From Clostridiaceae bacterium (GTDB lineage: Bacteria; Bacillota; Clostridia; Oscillospirales; Acutalibacteraceae): a stretch of DNA of 22,410 nt. Below the pieces are notes generated by a model. It saw only the letters and a program-made list of their open reading frames with translations, was not told the DNA's origin and made no database searches. Position numbers and translations under genes: made by a program. Positions 15,801-21,919 of the stretch are shown here, in pieces. Where the stretch lies: positions 1-22,410 of the forward strand of contig CAJGDU010000005.1 of assembly GCA_904502175.1 (NCBI GenBank), given 5' to 3'. Each line of letters starts with the position of its first letter. Position 1 is the stretch's first letter.

Positions 15801-16463
15801 GTTGTTGGCGGCAGTCGTCAGCGTTCTGCCGTTGTTCTGTGCCGTGGTACTGTTCGTGTTGTTGTTGGCGAAGTTGCCGCTGACGGTCGTGGTCTGCTCC
15901 ACGCCATTGACCGTGATGCCAAGAACAGCATTGGAACTGTTGTTGCTCTTGATGGCCAGAGGGGCTTCGATCTTGGAACCCTTGACGGCAAGGTTGCCGC
16001 TGATGGTTTCCGTATCGCCTTCATACTGAGATCCATCTTTCTGGACATAGATCGATCTCTCGCCGGTCTTGAAGCCGTCGCCCACTTTGTGGGTGAACTC
16101 CTTCGCGATGACGTTTTCATAATCACCGCTCTGGAACGTGCCGGACTCGGAAACAACATTGTAGTTGCTGTTGCCGATCTTCTCGACCGAGAACGTATCG
16201 CCCGCATTGATGCCAATGCCGAGCGTTTCGCCGGCGGCGAACGACAGACTTTCGTCCTCGCCGTTGACCTGGACGTCGAAGAGCATAACGGTTTCTGCAT
16301 CGTTGACGATGGTCAGTGTGTAGTCACCGTCCGCTCTGCCCAGGGTACTTTCCGAGGCCTTTTTGGGCCCCGACGATGCTGCCATTACTCCGAACGGGAT
16401 GAGCGTAAAGATCATCGCGACCGCAATGAGTATCGACAGGATCTTCCGTGTGGACTTTCTCAT
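12885..16463 (-). CDS. Large secreted surface protein with SpaA-like segments, acidic Pro/Glu/Thr linkers and a repeated LFGG C-terminal tail
   Basis: This 1192-residue protein opens with a basic, hydrophobic signal peptide ending VMAA near 29, with no lipobox Cys. Residues to about 500 are Asn/Thr/Ser-rich. Pieces resemble SpaA/Cna-B repeats: AGQYEVKIVSPGEGWYAATDTYTINVT, GIPGATFTLVDRD, ENVADENGLVTF, and FPTGNYLLIQSAVPEG. They are separated by long insertions, and the Glu expected in the YxLxE strand is Gln. Two low-complexity linkers, rich in EPG and in TEP/TDP, sit near the middle. LPGTN at 1141-1145 is sortase-like but is followed by a Gly/aromatic tail, not a membrane helix. GAAGGAGG precedes the ATG. 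It stands alone between terminators, downstream of the two-component genes. I infer a surface adhesin or matrix protein. Confidence 0.85.
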   Translation of the reverse strand: MRKSTRKILSILIAVAMIFTLIPFGVMAASSGPKKASESTLGRADGDYTLTIVNDAETVMLFDVQVNGEDESLSFAAGETLGIGINAGDTFSVEKIGNSNYNVVSESGTFQSGDYENVIAKEFTHKVGDGFKTGERSIYVQKDGSQYEGDTETISGNLAVKGSKIEAPLAIKSNNSSNAVLGITVNGVEQTTTVSGNFANNNTNSTTAQNNGRTLTTAANNFFATIVDQIPGYDADRYAILNGTIEGKTVSSGGCNSTTTTEYTVTASPAVYIPLDETIIDIKDDVAAGDITLTYTTETTAKAGNFSVNLLNQERLSDLHSKLTINTVTSLMSLMSGTNSEGSEGSGMSTDTFTNLLGNEDLMSLIGIEALDNMPKGFDVVLTEVDKGDGLYEGLVYHVPMTNTMFIHIDMDVMMQDALGSTLFNLAKGQIPAEMLDMEITLPVSIGQSFAQEGVRAGQYEVKIVSPGEGWYAATDTYTINVTNGGTVNNLGGSHVYGSIRTSALIDPLTSAMGMDLGCLGSLAGLMLGSNTVKFVNTTGIEVSHKQNHIEFTNATLNVDENGKVTTTGIPGATFTLVDRDRFLELVDTLLAMGREAVNSVIGGISFDELLGLREEITEGDPEEPVDAEPGMIERVLLSIIALGPEGLDGFQVPAILENVADENGLVTFDPKDNVTLKKLIDLIPLLTNAVSGIGDIAGGIGGLIPGSGDSEEPGEPGEEPGEGETPAEPSGSGSSSSLLSGLDMATVLDLLAAVGDEEQIGLLLGLLDSFSGLMGGGDSEEPTEPTEPTDPTDPTDPSEPGEPAAEQPDMMSVIMDLLNNENVDISGDLGFALLNFIGLTDGRFPTGNYLLIQSAVPEGRTRNPMMYVFENTWDAEERAYHTYASVDIGGVMSNEQFAVFAGQLEQSYELLTKIFGNLAEGADGGLSLARAFVGEEGEGYNSQVLFDWFNDLSLQVSEWYNSQNNPDPENPAEAVSLLPLELREALGQILDAVLDTYIPKATVLTYVSRLIYENTGSLFESQEEVAELITSLALNGEYTFTDFNNKVQQLLDQANFVLNGEVTKNWYYYDVSANIFTNINVAYHYVINMLLPPELANVVERALQGDIDAGEAMIDELINQIINPDTGEVEVPDEPDEPDLPGTNTGSWLSRLFGGLFGGGSGGGSWFSNLFGGGSSGGIGGFFRNLFGGWF
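12888..13019 (-). repeat. Three-copy aromatic-LFGG repeat encoding the surface protein C-terminus
   Basis: Residues 1149-1156 (WLSRLFGG), 1167-1174 (WFSNLFGG) and 1183-1190 (FFRNLFGG) repeat one eight-residue motif. Glycine/serine stretches separate the copies, and the protein ends GGWF. Spacing is 18 and 16 residues. This is not a known sorting signal that I recognise. Confidence 0.8.
14062..14124 (-). repeat. 9-bp tandem repeat coding for (S/T)(D/E)P tripeptides
   Basis: On the plus strand the unit GGATCTGTG occurs three times in a row (14071-14097). It is followed by the variants GGCTCCGTG and GGCTCAGTG, with degenerate units at both ends. It encodes the EPTEPTEPTDPTDPTDPSEP linker of the surface protein. 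Such repeats can change copy number without shifting the frame. Confidence 0.85.
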
Positions 16464-16511
16464 TAGGTAACCTCCTTCATGAATATATTTCTCCCATTTA
16501 TAGTCACCTTT

Positions 16512-16566
16512 ATTTTAAAAAGGGGCGCTGACAAAAAACTGACACCAGTCTTAAATCTGTCTGAAA
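16512..16566 (-). promoter_or_regulatory. Promoter of the surface protein gene with four 11-bp-phased activator hexamers
   Basis: On the plus strand four hexamers start at 16528 (CTGACA), 16539 (CTGACA), 16550 (CTTAAA) and 16561 (CTGAAA), each exactly 11 bp apart. Read on the coding (minus) strand they are TTTCAG, TTTAAG, TGTCAG, TGTCAG. Ten bases after the last comes TAAAAT (16512-16517), a possible -10; another candidate, TATAAA, is at 16497-16502. No good -35 exists for either, as expected for an activated promoter. SARP-type regulators are known to bind direct repeats at 11-bp spacing near the -35 region, and a SARP-like response regulator is the next gene upstream. Confidence 0.7.
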
Positions 16567-16585
16567 AACGGTAGTATTTAGTAAA

Positions 16586-16611
16586 AAAGAGACGGGTTTC
16601 CCCGTCTCTTT
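16586..16611 (-). terminator. Terminator of the response regulator gene
   Basis: On the minus strand AAAGAGACGGG and CCCGTCTCTTT form a perfect 11-bp stem with a GAAA loop, followed by TTTAC; the T run is TTTTTT including the stem. It separates the two-component operon from the surface protein promoter. Confidence 0.85.
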
Positions 16612-16659
16612 CGACTGTTTTTTCTTTTCACAATCGTTAAGAACTGTTTATTGTTGTAT

Positions 16660-17457
16660 TTACAGGTTCACGCCGGCCAGGGACTGCAGATAGGCGCAGG
16701 TGACCTCCGACCAGCTGTAGTTGCTCATGTACTCGCCGGTGAATCGCCGTAAGGCCCGCTCCTCCCCTTCGAGGAACCGGTAGTAGTCGCAGTCGATGCG
16801 GGAGGCGTCCACCGAATAGCCGTGGGTCCGGTTGACGAACACATCGCCGGCACCCGCGTCCTTCAGCGACCGCCGCAGGTCGGAGGCGATCTGGTGCAGG
16901 TAGTTCATGGCGCTCTTCTCATCGAGGTTGTCCTCCCAGAGGATGGCGCACAGTTCCCGGCTCGACACCTTGGCGCCCCGCCGGTCGATGAGATAGGCCA
17001 GGAGCTCCTTGGTCTTGGCCCGCCGGAAGCGCAGGGGCATGCCGTTGGCATAGACCTCGAAGGTCCCGAAGCAGTGGGCCCGCAGCAGAGGCGGCGCCTG
17101 AGCGGAACTGAGGATGTGGTCGATCTCCCGCTGGACGGCCTCTTCCCGGATGGGTTTGGTCAGGTAGCCGGAAGCGTGCATCTGGAACGCGTCTACCGCG
17201 TACTCCCGGTAGCCGGTACAGAAGACCACCGGCAGCTCCGGATAGACTTTCCTGAGCGCTTCCGCCAGTTCCATCCCGTTCAGGTCATGGAGCTGGATGT
17301 CCAGGAACGCCATGTCGGGGCGGTGTTCCCGCACCCACTCCAGGGCGTCATATTCATCTTCGAAGGCGACCACCTGGTGGATGTCCGGCGAGGCCTTCAC
17401 CGCACTTGTCAACGCCTCCAGAAGGAGGACTTCGTCGTCAACACAAAGGGCGATCAT
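16660..17457 (-). CDS. Response regulator with receiver and SARP-like winged-helix output domain
   Basis: This 265-residue protein has a receiver domain (1-118) with Asp7/Asp8, phosphoacceptor Asp53 in AFLDIQL, Thr81 and Lys101 in LTKPI, all intact. After a short linker comes a winged helix (about 126-215) beginning LRAHCFGTFEVYANGMPLRFRRAKTKELLAYLI, the typical start of SARP-type DNA-binding domains. It ends with the wing sequence VNRTHGYSVD. The following IDCDYYRFLEGE is the opening of a bacterial transcriptional activation domain, but only about 45 residues remain, so that domain is truncated. Its ATG overlaps the kinase stop (ATGA). I infer that it binds the 11-bp-phased repeats at 16528-16566 and activates the surface protein gene. 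Confidence 0.9.
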   Translation of the reverse strand: MIALCVDDEVLLLEALTSAVKASPDIHQVVAFEDEYDALEWVREHRPDMAFLDIQLHDLNGMELAEALRKVYPELPVVFCTGYREYAVDAFQMHASGYLTKPIREEAVQREIDHILSSAQAPPLLRAHCFGTFEVYANGMPLRFRRAKTKELLAYLIDRRGAKVSSRELCAILWEDNLDEKSAMNYLHQIASDLRRSLKDAGAGDVFVNRTHGYSVDASRIDCDYYRFLEGEERALRRFTGEYMSNYSWSEVTCAYLQSLAGVNL

Positions 17458-18737
17458 TTGCTGTCCCCTCCCTTCGGGATCTTTATCTCACACTTTGTTC
17501 CGACCCCCGGTTCGCTCCGGATGGTCAGGGTTCCGTCGCAGAGGAGTTCCAGCCGCTTCGTGACATTTTCGATGCCCACGTGCTGCCGGCTCCCGTCTGC
17601 CGGTTTTTGCGGGTCGAAGCCCGCCCCGTCATCCTCGACCCGGATGAGGAAGGCGTCCTCCGTCTCTTCCGACGCAATGAGCAGGGTGCCCTCGCTCCGC
17701 CGTTTCCGGCAGATGCCGTGCTTGACCGCGTTCTCCGCCAGAGGCTGGATGGAGAGGCAGGGCAGGTCGAAGCCGCCCGCCTGGATGTCGTAGACGACCG
17801 TCAGGTTGGGGAACCGCACCTTTTCGATGGCCAGATAGTTCTCCACGTGCTTGAGTTCCTTCTCGAACGGGATGAGCGGGTCCTTAGTCAGGTCCACGTA
17901 GTTGTCCGCCAGGTAGTCGGAAAAGGCAGAGAGCAGTTTGCTGGCCTCCTCCGGTCTTCTCCTGCCGAGACTCTCGATGGAACTCAGCGTGTTGTGGATG
18001 AAATGGGGGTTGATCTGGTGCACCATGGAGTTCAGGTGCATTTCCGCCAGTTCCTGCCGGCTGCGGGCCAGGCTCTGCTCCTGCTCCGCATAGATGAAGG
18101 TGTAGAGCATGCAGGCGTCCAGCGTCAGCGCGATATGGGCGCACACCGTGTTATAGCGGTTGTCGATGAACAGGGCCACGATGGGCAGTACACAGTACAG
18201 TAGCAGGACGGCCGTCTCCGCGTTGCCCAGCACTTTCCGATGCCGCAGGATGATGAGGAAGTCGTAGACGATGAGGGGCACGAACAGATAAGTCGTCCAG
18301 ACATAGTACTCCGTAAACACCAGTCTTCTGCCCGTATCCAGATAGAAGAGCCAGCCGGTCCAGATGGAACTGATGAAGGTGAGGATCAGAAGCCCGGAAT
18401 ACAGGAGGACCCCCCAACGCAGCCAGCTGCTGATGCGGAGCATGCCTTTTTCCTCGAAACGAGTATAGAAATAGAACGTAAAACTGCAGACCAGGAAGAC
18501 CGACGCGCAGAAAGAGATGACGTAGTCGATGTAGAGCCCGATGGCGATGGGCCGGTCCAGGCTCAGCATGCGGAAGATGAGGTCGGAGGTGAGGGCGACG
18601 ATCTCCCCGACAAAGATGAGTTCGATATAGTAGAGCGAACGACTGCGCTCCCGCTTATAGAGGAGCGCAGCGAACAGCGTCATCAGAAAGAGGGTACAGC
18701 AGACCTCGGACGCAATGTTGGCGATGGCGATGTTCAT
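17454..18737 (-). CDS. LytS-type membrane sensor histidine kinase
   Basis: This 427-residue protein has six or seven membrane segments in residues 1-215 without a large outside loop, then a short coiled region (216-240). A His_kinase/GHKL module follows: HQINPHFIHNTLSSIESL with phosphoacceptor His245, QPLAENAVKHG with Asn336 (N box), RVEDDGAGFD (G1 box) and GIENVTKRLELL (G2 region). This layout is that of the LytS/YesM group. The ATG has AAAGGAGGG seven or eight bases upstream. It lies 36 bases after the Lgt-like gene and overlaps the response regulator gene, so the three form one operon. The membrane-embedded sensor part suggests a signal in or near the membrane, which is inference. Confidence 0.93.
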   Translation of the reverse strand: MNIAIANIASEVCCTLFLMTLFAALLYKRERSRSLYYIELIFVGEIVALTSDLIFRMLSLDRPIAIGLYIDYVISFCASVFLVCSFTFYFYTRFEEKGMLRISSWLRWGVLLYSGLLILTFISSIWTGWLFYLDTGRRLVFTEYYVWTTYLFVPLIVYDFLIILRHRKVLGNAETAVLLLYCVLPIVALFIDNRYNTVCAHIALTLDACMLYTFIYAEQEQSLARSRQELAEMHLNSMVHQINPHFIHNTLSSIESLGRRRPEEASKLLSAFSDYLADNYVDLTKDPLIPFEKELKHVENYLAIEKVRFPNLTVVYDIQAGGFDLPCLSIQPLAENAVKHGICRKRRSEGTLLIASEETEDAFLIRVEDDGAGFDPQKPADGSRQHVGIENVTKRLELLCDGTLTIRSEPGVGTKCEIKIPKGGDSK

Positions 18738-18773
18738 GCAATACCCTCCTTTCGATGGTTATTCTTTTTTGCG

Positions 18774-19454
18774 TTATGCCGCAGCCGGTGTCTGGGGCGG
18801 CAGGACCTTCTGTTCCCGCGTTCTCATGTAGAGGATGATGCCGAGTCCGAGCAGGATGGCCACCACACACCAGATGTGGGACAGGTGGAAAATACCGTAT
18901 GTTCTGTCTGAGAACCGGAAGAACTCGTTGATGCCGCGGAAAATGCCGTAGGACAGCATATAGATGGGATAGAGCTTGCCGTCCATGCCGCCTTTGCGGA
19001 CCTTCGGCGCCACGATGGCGAGGAAGATGACATAGAACAGCATCTCCGACTCGCGGGTGGGCCAGCGGAAGGGCGAATCGCCGATGAGTGTCCCGTAGCA
19101 GCAGCCGGAGACCAGGCAGTTGACCCGGGAGCAGAGCAGGGTGAAGATCATGGGCACGGCGAAGATGTCGAAGACGTCCTTCAGCGGGCGCTTGAACAGC
19201 TTGGCGCCGATGAAGTAGCCGACCGGCATAAAGAACACCGCGCCGTAGATGCTCATGGACCCGATGCCCGAACCCTCCATGAACGCAAAGACCTTGACGC
19301 ACGCCACACCGTAGAAGACGTGGATGATGGACAGGATGAGCGCCGCGTACCAGGTCATATTGAGCCGCTCACGGAACAGCATGAGCCACAGGAACGTGAC
19401 GAGCCCCGCAAAGAGCAGAACAATGTAGAGAATGTTGTGAACAATGAAATCCAT
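18774..19454 (-). CDS. Divergent Lgt-like membrane protein (prolipoprotein diacylglyceryl transferase family), copy 2
   Basis: This 226-residue protein has about seven membrane segments and closer Lgt motifs than copy 1. They are SMSIYGAVFFMPVGYF (66-81) in place of Lgt's SxHG segment, with Tyr70 where the essential His should be. RVNCLVSGCCYG (110-121) is the RxxCxxxGCCxG form of the core motif. WPTRESEMLFYVIFL resembles the PTxxxE segment, and LSYGIFRGINEFFR (167-180) has Arg173 and Glu177. The missing His makes standard lipoprotein acylation doubtful. An in-frame start lies 48 codons upstream, but ATG 19454 has GGGAGGTATTT and starts at the first helix. It heads the operon with the kinase and response regulator, which suggests a part in sensing or in the response. 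Confidence 0.8.
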   Translation of the reverse strand: MDFIVHNILYIVLLFAGLVTFLWLMLFRERLNMTWYAALILSIIHVFYGVACVKVFAFMEGSGIGSMSIYGAVFFMPVGYFIGAKLFKRPLKDVFDIFAVPMIFTLLCSRVNCLVSGCCYGTLIGDSPFRWPTRESEMLFYVIFLAIVAPKVRKGGMDGKLYPIYMLSYGIFRGINEFFRFSDRTYGIFHLSHIWCVVAILLGLGIILYMRTREQKVLPPQTPAAA

Positions 19455-19505
19455 AAATACCTCCCTCTCGCAAAAAGGATATAGAAACGAAACAGCGCAA
19501 AAAGA

Positions 19506-19539
19506 AAGCGCTGATAACAATTTCATGCTATCAGCACTT
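19506..19539 (-). terminator. Terminator downstream of the amidase gene
   Basis: On the minus strand AAGTGCTGATAGCA pairs over 14 bp with TGTTATCAGCGCTT (two G-U pairs) around a six-base loop, followed by TCTTTTTG. The plus strand has mismatches at the G-U positions, so it works for minus-strand transcripts. The possible -10 box of the next operon lies inside it. Confidence 0.7.
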
Positions 19540-19568
19540 GCTTGAGGTTTTCTGAAGAAAATCTTAAT
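19525..19568 (-). promoter_or_regulatory. Possible activator repeats and promoter of the Lgt-like/kinase/regulator operon
   Basis: On the plus strand CTTGAG (19541), CTGAAG (19552) and CTTAAT (19563) are spaced exactly 11 bp apart and resemble the CT(G/T)A(C/A)A array before the surface protein gene. Ten bases beyond the last repeat on the minus strand is TAGCAT (19525-19530), a weak -10, the same distance as in the other promoter. The repeats are degenerate, so this is tentative. Confidence 0.4.
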
Positions 19569-19584
19569 TTTTGACATGTGTAAA

Positions 19585-19609
19585 GAAACTGCATACACTG
19601 CGCAGTTTC
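19585..19609 (-). terminator. Inverted repeat just after the amidase stop
   Basis: GAAACTGC and GCAGTTTC form a perfect 8-bp inverted repeat around nine bases. The minus-strand product is followed by TTTACAC, a weak terminator tail. The palindrome ACTGCGCAGT (19597-19606) overlaps it. It may be a first, weaker terminator or an mRNA 3' stabiliser ahead of the stronger hairpin. Confidence 0.45.
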
Positions 19610-19624
19610 GCCCTTTTCGCCGCT

Positions 19625-21061
19625 TTAATGGCGGAGCTGTTCGAGGGTGCGGGCCACGCTCAGGACGTCTTCGTCGCGGAACCGTTTCCCGATGACCTGC
19701 AGGCCGACGGGCAGTCCGCTTTGCGAGAAGCCGGCGGGCACGGAGGCGGCCGGGTTGCCGGTGAAGTTGAACAGGAAGGTCTCCGCGAACCCGATGAGCG
19801 GGTCTACCGGGGTGCCGTTCACTTCCGTCGGGCCTTTGGTGTTTCTGTCGTCGGCGTTGCGGACCGGAAGACAGGTCGAGGTCGGCGACAGGAGGATGTC
19901 GTAGCGGTCGAACACGTCCTGCTGGGCGTCCAGCAGTTCGGTGCGGGCTCTGTTGAACTCGTAGTAGTCCAGGATGCCGCCCCAGGCCGCCTGTTCGTTC
20001 CAGTAGATGAACTCCTCCGGGAGTTCGTCCCGGTGCTCTTTGATGAGGTCGAACCCGTTTCGGCGGTCCAGTTCCAGTTCAATGGCGGTGTCCACCGAGA
20101 TGCTGCGGCACCATATTTCCCCGTACTCACCGGCGGTCCGCGGCAGGCGGAACTCCACCGGTTCCACGATGGCGCCGGCCTCCTTCAAGAGGAGAGCGGT
20201 CTGTTCCGTGCGCTTCGCCACTTCCGGGTCCACCGGGAAGATGCCGAAGTCCGGGGTCCAGGCGACGCGCCAGCCTTTGACGGAGCGGCCCATGAGCTCT
20301 GTGAAGTCCTTCGGACCGAGGTCCCGGCTCAGCGGGTCCCGCGGGTCGAAGCGGGCCATAAAGTTCAACAGGATGGCGGCGTCTTCCACGGTCTTCGTGA
20401 GGCCGCCGTTGCAGCAGTACGGGTGGGTGGCGGACCAGGCGTCCGGGCGGATCACGCTCGGCACGGTGCCGACGGAGGCTTTGAAGCCGACCAGGTTGCA
20501 CCAGGCAGCGGGAATGCGGATGGAACCGCCCGCGTCTCCCCCTTCGGCGATGGGCACCAGGCCGTCTGCCACCGCGGCGGCGCTGCCGCCGGAAGAACCG
20601 CCGGCGTTGTACCGGTGGTCATAGGGGTTGCGGGTGGGGCCGTAGAGCTTGTTGTCCGTCGCGCCCCGGAAGCCGAAGGCCGGAGCGTTCGTCTTGCCGA
20701 GGGCGATGCCGCCGGCCGTCTCCATGGCCTTGCAGAACTCGGAGTCCACCGGATCCTCTCTGATGAGAGACTTCACACCGCCGTGGGAATGGGTCCAGCC
20801 CTTCTTCGAGGGCAGGAAGTCTTTCAGGGCAAACGGCACGCCCGCGAAGGGGCCTGCCTCTTCCCCGTCCGCCATGCTCTGTTCAAGCGCTTTGGCGGCG
20901 GCCTCCGCCTCTTCGAACTTCGTGTAGACGAACGCGTTGATGGCCGCGTTCCGCTCTTCGATGCGGTGTTCAAAATACCGGACCGCCTCGGTGGGTGTGA
21001 GGTGTCCGGCCTGTATCTCCCGGCCGAGTTCGGCGGCCGAGAGGAGTTCGAGTTTTTCCAT
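19625..21061 (-). CDS. Amidase-signature family hydrolase
   Basis: This 478-residue protein has the Ser-cisSer-Lys triad of the amidase signature family: Lys80 in PFALKDF, the cis-Ser in NAGGSSGGSAA (156/157), and nucleophile Ser180 in GGDAGGSIRIPAA. The length is normal. The GGDAGGSIRIPA form is common in aryl- or lactam-amidases such as 6-aminohexanoate cyclic-dimer hydrolase relatives. It is unlikely to be GatA because gatB and gatC are absent and the context is a transporter. The frame stays open 35 codons upstream into the transporter gene; ATG 21061 gives MEKLELLSAAELG, a typical family start, 13 bases after the transporter stop. The ribosome binding site is weak. No signal peptide is seen, so it is cytoplasmic. 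The substrate is unknown. Confidence 0.88.
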   Translation of the reverse strand: MEKLELLSAAELGREIQAGHLTPTEAVRYFEHRIEERNAAINAFVYTKFEEAEAAAKALEQSMADGEEAGPFAGVPFALKDFLPSKKGWTHSHGGVKSLIREDPVDSEFCKAMETAGGIALGKTNAPAFGFRGATDNKLYGPTRNPYDHRYNAGGSSGGSAAAVADGLVPIAEGGDAGGSIRIPAAWCNLVGFKASVGTVPSVIRPDAWSATHPYCCNGGLTKTVEDAAILLNFMARFDPRDPLSRDLGPKDFTELMGRSVKGWRVAWTPDFGIFPVDPEVAKRTEQTALLLKEAGAIVEPVEFRLPRTAGEYGEIWCRSISVDTAIELELDRRNGFDLIKEHRDELPEEFIYWNEQAAWGGILDYYEFNRARTELLDAQQDVFDRYDILLSPTSTCLPVRNADDRNTKGPTEVNGTPVDPLIGFAETFLFNFTGNPAASVPAGFSQSGLPVGLQVIGKRFRDEDVLSVARTLEQLRH

Positions 21062-21074
21062 GAGATGAATCGCC

Positions 21075-21800
21075 TTACCCTTCCAGAACGCCGTTCGGAC
21101 AGTACCGCTCGAGGTACTCCTTGCCGACGCCCTCTCTCTTCCACTTGCGGACGATGCGGTACCCAAAGGGTGTGAAGACCATTTCGGAGAAGAGTTCCAG
21201 GAACGCGCAGGTCACGGAGCCGCCGAGGCACTGCAGCAGGGTCCAGCGCACCGGGAAGGCACCCGGAATGAGCGGGAAGACCACGAAGGCCAGGAAGACG
21301 AACAGGAAGTTGTCCACCACCTGAGACAGGAGGGTGGAGACGAAGGACCGGGCCGCGAACGCCTTTTTGCCGTCCGGGTCTGCCGTCATCTTTTTCCCGA
21401 TAAAGATGTTCGTGTAGTTGTTGGTGGCGGCGGAAATGACATAGGCCAGCGTGCTCGCGAGCAGGATGGACCACTGTCCCCCGACGACCATGTTCAGGGC
21501 CGGGTGGTTCCAGAGGTGGCCGACGGCGGAGCAGACGAGGCACACGGTCACGTTGACCGTAATGGCGAGGACCGACATGAGGTTCGCCGCTTTCACGCCG
21601 TAGTGTTTGGCGAGGATGTCGATGAGCAAAAAGGACAGCCACGAAACTGTGATGCCCGCATTGAGCGAGATCCACGGCAGCGACAACAGAGAGATACGCG
21701 CAAGGAAGTTCATTGCGATAACAGCCGCAATAAACACAAGCGTCGTTGAAGTCGGCACCGAACGAAGTAACGTTGCCATCCTGGTATGGTTGAAATTCAT
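21075..21800 (-). CDS. yhhQ: Queuosine precursor transporter, YhhQ/VUT family
   Basis: This 241-residue membrane protein has six or more hydrophobic segments and the marks of the YhhQ (DUF165, vitamin uptake transporter) family. These are FIAAVIAMNFLA near the N-terminus, SFLLIDILAKHYGVKAANLM (about 56-75), ISAATNNYTNIFI and SFVSTLLSQVVDNFLFVFLAF. E. coli YhhQ takes up preQ0/preQ1 for tRNA queuosine synthesis, so a similar role is likely. The usual SQ(V/L)VDT is VDN here. The C-terminal tail is longer than the family core. AAGGAG lies seven bases before the ATG. It has its own promoter and a structured leader, and is followed by the amidase gene 13 bases later. Confidence 0.82.
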   Translation of the reverse strand: MNFNHTRMATLLRSVPTSTTLVFIAAVIAMNFLARISLLSLPWISLNAGITVSWLSFLLIDILAKHYGVKAANLMSVLAITVNVTVCLVCSAVGHLWNHPALNMVVGGQWSILLASTLAYVISAATNNYTNIFIGKKMTADPDGKKAFAARSFVSTLLSQVVDNFLFVFLAFVVFPLIPGAFPVRWTLLQCLGGSVTCAFLELFSEMVFTPFGYRIVRKWKREGVGKEYLERYCPNGVLEG

Positions 21801-21872
21801 TTTTGATCTCCTTGGTTTTCATTTCTAACGCGGAGGATTTAGAGGCCGAACTCCGCGGGGGTTTCTGCGTGT
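21801..21872 (-). promoter_or_regulatory. Structured leader of the YhhQ-type gene, possible preQ1-related riboswitch
   Basis: The leader RNA can form a 7-bp stem, CGCGGAG (21851-21857) with CTCCGCG (21829-21835). Its 15-base loop contains CTAA (21839-21842), which can pair with TTAG (21825-21828) directly after the stem, giving a small pseudoknot upstream of the ribosome binding site. A stem-loop plus A-rich tail pairing back into the loop is the general plan of preQ1-I riboswitches, and the gene is a likely precursor transporter. The sequence does not match the preQ1 consensus I remember, so this is tentative. Confidence 0.3.
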
Positions 21873-21878
21873 GAAGGG

Positions 21879-21906
21879 ATTATATCACTTTTATAGAAAA
21901 AATCAA
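21879..21906 (-). promoter_or_regulatory. Promoter of the YhhQ-type transporter gene
   Basis: On the minus strand -35 TTGATT (21901-21906), 16-bp spacer, -10 TATAAT (21879-21884) preceded by TGA, an extended -10. Transcription should start near 21872, giving a leader of about 72 bases. Confidence 0.75.
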
Positions 21907-21919
21907 TATTTTACCTTGC

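Noticed and set aside
12756..16466. A continuous plus-strand open frame of 1236 codons opposite the whole surface protein gene, with similar long antisense frames opposite pncB, the symporter pair and the amidase
   Set aside because: Each is in codon register with the minus-strand gene. It is open only because that gene uses no TTA, CTA or TCA codons, which fits GC-rich codon use. The plus-strand products are rich in Asp, Arg, Gly and Val, without motifs or ribosome binding sites. The minus-strand frames have clear families, signal peptides and ribosome binding sites.
19625..21061. Amidase as GatA of the Glu-tRNA(Gln) amidotransferase
   Set aside because: No gatB or gatC is adjacent, the context is a transporter, and the GGDAGGSIRIPA form fits other amidase branches better.
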